From a virus, in IMG/VR virus record IMGVR_UViG_3300034108_001199, positions 1 to 22,457 of that record: 22,457 bases of DNA. One strand, given 5' to 3'. Below are positions 21,298-22,457 of the stretch, piece after piece. The notes beneath the pieces were generated by a model that saw only the letters and a program-made list of their open reading frames with translations, ran no database searches and was not told the origin of the DNA. Made by a program: the position numbers and the translations under genes. The first letter of the stretch is position 1; each line of letters begins with the position of its first letter.

Positions 21298-22457
21298 CGA
21301 AAGTTACATACGTAAAGTATTACCATTTCTAAAAGACGAATATTTCGACGATCAAAACGATAAATTTGTTTATACAACAATTAAGTCCTATATTGATAAA
21401 TATAATGGATTGCCTACAAAAACTGCTCTTCAAATTGCAATTAATGATGCAAATAATCTTAATGAAGAACGCTATGGGCAAATAATTGATCTTCTTGACA
21501 AAATAGAACACGATCCTAATACTGACATCAACTGGCTTGTTGATAAAACAGAAAAGTTTTGCCAAGACAAAGCAATTTATAATGCTGTAAGACAGTCTAT
21601 TCTTATTCTTGATGACAAGGTAAAGGATCTTGATAAGGGATCAATACCTAAGCTTTTAAGTGATGCGCTTGGCATTAGCTTTGATTCTAATGTTGGTCAC
21701 GATTTCCTTGAAAACTATGAAGAACGATTTGATTTCTATCACCGAATAGAAGAAAAACTTCAATTCGATCTTGAGTACTTTAATAAGATTACAAAAGGCG
21801 GTCTAAGTAAAAAATCTTTGTCAGTAGCTCTTGCAGGAACTGGGGTTGGAAAAACTTTATTCATGGCACATTGTGCAGCATCTTCTCTTATGTCAGGAAA
21901 AAACGTACTATACATCACACTTGAAATGGCTGAAGAGCGCATTGCAGAACGCATCGATGCCAATTTGCTTAACATCAATCTCGATGATCTCAGCCTAATT
22001 ACGCGTGATTCGTACCAAAAGAAAATTGATCGAGTTAAAAGTAGAACCACAGGTAAATTGATTGTTAAAGAATATCCTACTGGGTCAGCGAATGCAAATC
22101 ACTTTAGGCATCTACTCAATGAACTTCGTCTGAAAAAGAACTTTATTGCCGACATCATTTTTGTTGATTATTTAAACATTTGTGCAAGTTCGAGGATCAA
22201 AGGTGGAGCGAACGTAAACTCGTATACATTGATAAAGTCTATAGCAGAAGAGCTTAGGGGTTTAGCGATGGAGTTTAACGTTCCAGTTATGTCTGCTACA
22301 CAGACTACACGAAGCGGCTATGGCAATTCAGACGTAGAAATCACAGATACATCTGAATGTATTTGGGTGAACGAAAGTCTACAATTAAGAAATGGTAATG
22401 TTATACATTTACGCGATATTCAAGTAGGTGATCAAATCATCTCTAATGACGGTTACA
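21260..22457 (+). CDS. 41: Replicative DNA helicase gp41, 3' partial and intein-interrupted
   Basis: The DnaB-type hexameric helicase of the T4 primosome. From ATG 21260 (after GAGGG) the frame stays open to the edge. The N-terminal part matches T4 gp41 (WLVDKTEKF, ISFDSNVGHDFLENYEERF); Walker A is AGTGVGKT (residues 192-199), then NVLYITLEMAEERIAERIDAN, KEYPTGSANANHFRHLLNEL, Walker B IIFVDY (D303), SYTLIKSIAEELRGLA and the DNA-loop segment. After 366 residues, at DTSE, the homology stops and an intein begins. The rest of the helicase (in T4 about 110 residues beginning S-A-G-L-P) would follow downstream of the window. Function requires splicing. Strong family call. Confidence 0.93.
   Translation, partial: MIEQTILAGMIYNESYIRKVLPFLKDEYFDDQNDKFVYTTIKSYIDKYNGLPTKTALQIAINDANNLNEERYGQIIDLLDKIEHDPNTDINWLVDKTEKFCQDKAIYNAVRQSILILDDKVKDLDKGSIPKLLSDALGISFDSNVGHDFLENYEERFDFYHRIEEKLQFDLEYFNKITKGGLSKKSLSVALAGTGVGKTLFMAHCAASSLMSGKNVLYITLEMAEERIAERIDANLLNINLDDLSLITRDSYQKKIDRVKSRTTGKLIVKEYPTGSANANHFRHLLNELRLKKNFIADIIFVDYLNICASSRIKGGANVNSYTLIKSIAEELRGLAMEFNVPVMSATQTTRSGYGNSDVEITDTSECIWVNESLQLRNGNVIHLRDIQVGDQIISNDGY
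22358..22457 (+). other. N-terminal part of an intein inserted in gp41 at DTSE/(S)
   Basis: From C (22358) the in-frame sequence CIWVNESLQLRNGNV is foreign to helicases and fits intein block A; IQVGDQIISNDGY follows as in the Hint-domain pattern 'hh..GD.hh...G'. The last element resembles gp41-1-type inteins (IQVGD...SN.GY, from memory). 33 residues are visible. The cysteine would be nucleophile 1; the first C-extein residue should be the serine that follows DTSE in other gp41 proteins. The rest, including any endonuclease, is beyond the edge, so cis versus split cannot be told. Confidence 0.87.

Noticed and set aside
1-22457. tRNA genes, CRISPR array, insertion sequence or att site
   Set aside because: No cloverleaf with intact T-loop, no regular spaced repeats, no transposase and no integrase were seen.
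22358-22457. Assembly error or frameshift at the end of gp41
   Set aside because: The reading frame continues open and the new sequence has intein block features, which a random join would not show.

Overview
The window is a stretch of a T4-superfamily myovirus genome. Every gene lies on the + strand, most are packed end to end with short overlaps (several ATGA-type), and the backbone is the T4 replication and recombination module. In order it holds gp47 (5' end missing), gp46, gp42, dCMP deaminase, alpha-glucosyltransferase, DexA, sliding clamp gp45, clamp loader gp44 and gp62, RegA, gp43, UvsX and gp41 (3' end missing). An Hsp20 gene beside 43, a compact 839-residue gp43 and a short gp62 resemble the cyanophage-like branch more than coliphage T4. 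Sequence is AT-rich and no host gene is present. A ROSE-like heat-sensing leader on hsp20 and a GK(F/Y)YR-type small protein make an alphaproteobacterial host plausible, but this is inference.

Layout. 1-2.6 kb: recombination nuclease 47/46 with a 37-residue ORF between them. 2.6-3.7 kb: DUF1653 protein, cytidylyltransferase, MazG-like pyrophosphohydrolase. 3.7-6.3 kb: accessory island of small unknown genes, visibly GC-richer in its middle, driven by four TTGACA-type promoters, two of which form a near-duplicate leader pair and two of which carry a palindrome over the -35 box. 6.3-13.8 kb: DNA-modification cassette with a PD-(D/E)XK nuclease, P-loop dNMP kinase, dCMP hydroxymethylase (gp42), adenine-type methyltransferase, dCMP deaminase, T4-type alpha-glucosyltransferase, C5-cytosine methyltransferase, DexA, a dATP/dGTP diphosphohydrolase-like protein and a GT-A-like glycosyltransferase. 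13.8-22.4 kb: core replisome 45-44-62-regA-hsp20-43-uvsX-DUF4031-41.

How it works together. gp42, the kinase and the deaminase would replace dCTP with hydroxymethyl-dCTP, a pyrophosphohydrolase would remove unmodified dCTP, gp43 with its clamp and loader would polymerise hmC-DNA, and the alpha-glucosyltransferase would glucosylate it. The nuclease next to gp42 could act on unmodified host DNA. UvsX, gp41 and gp46/47 give recombination-dependent replication; RegA controls translation.

The most notable observations are: (1) the gp41 helicase is interrupted after 366 residues, at the conserved DTSE motif, by the N-terminal end of an intein resembling the gp41-type inteins known from marine metagenomes; (2) the hsp20 leader folds into two hairpins, the second sequestering the Shine-Dalgarno with the U-U-G-C-U signature of rhizobial ROSE RNA thermometers; (3) a T4-like hmC/alpha-glucosylation pathway is translationally coupled to a C5-cytosine methyltransferase, which should have little substrate in hmC-DNA.
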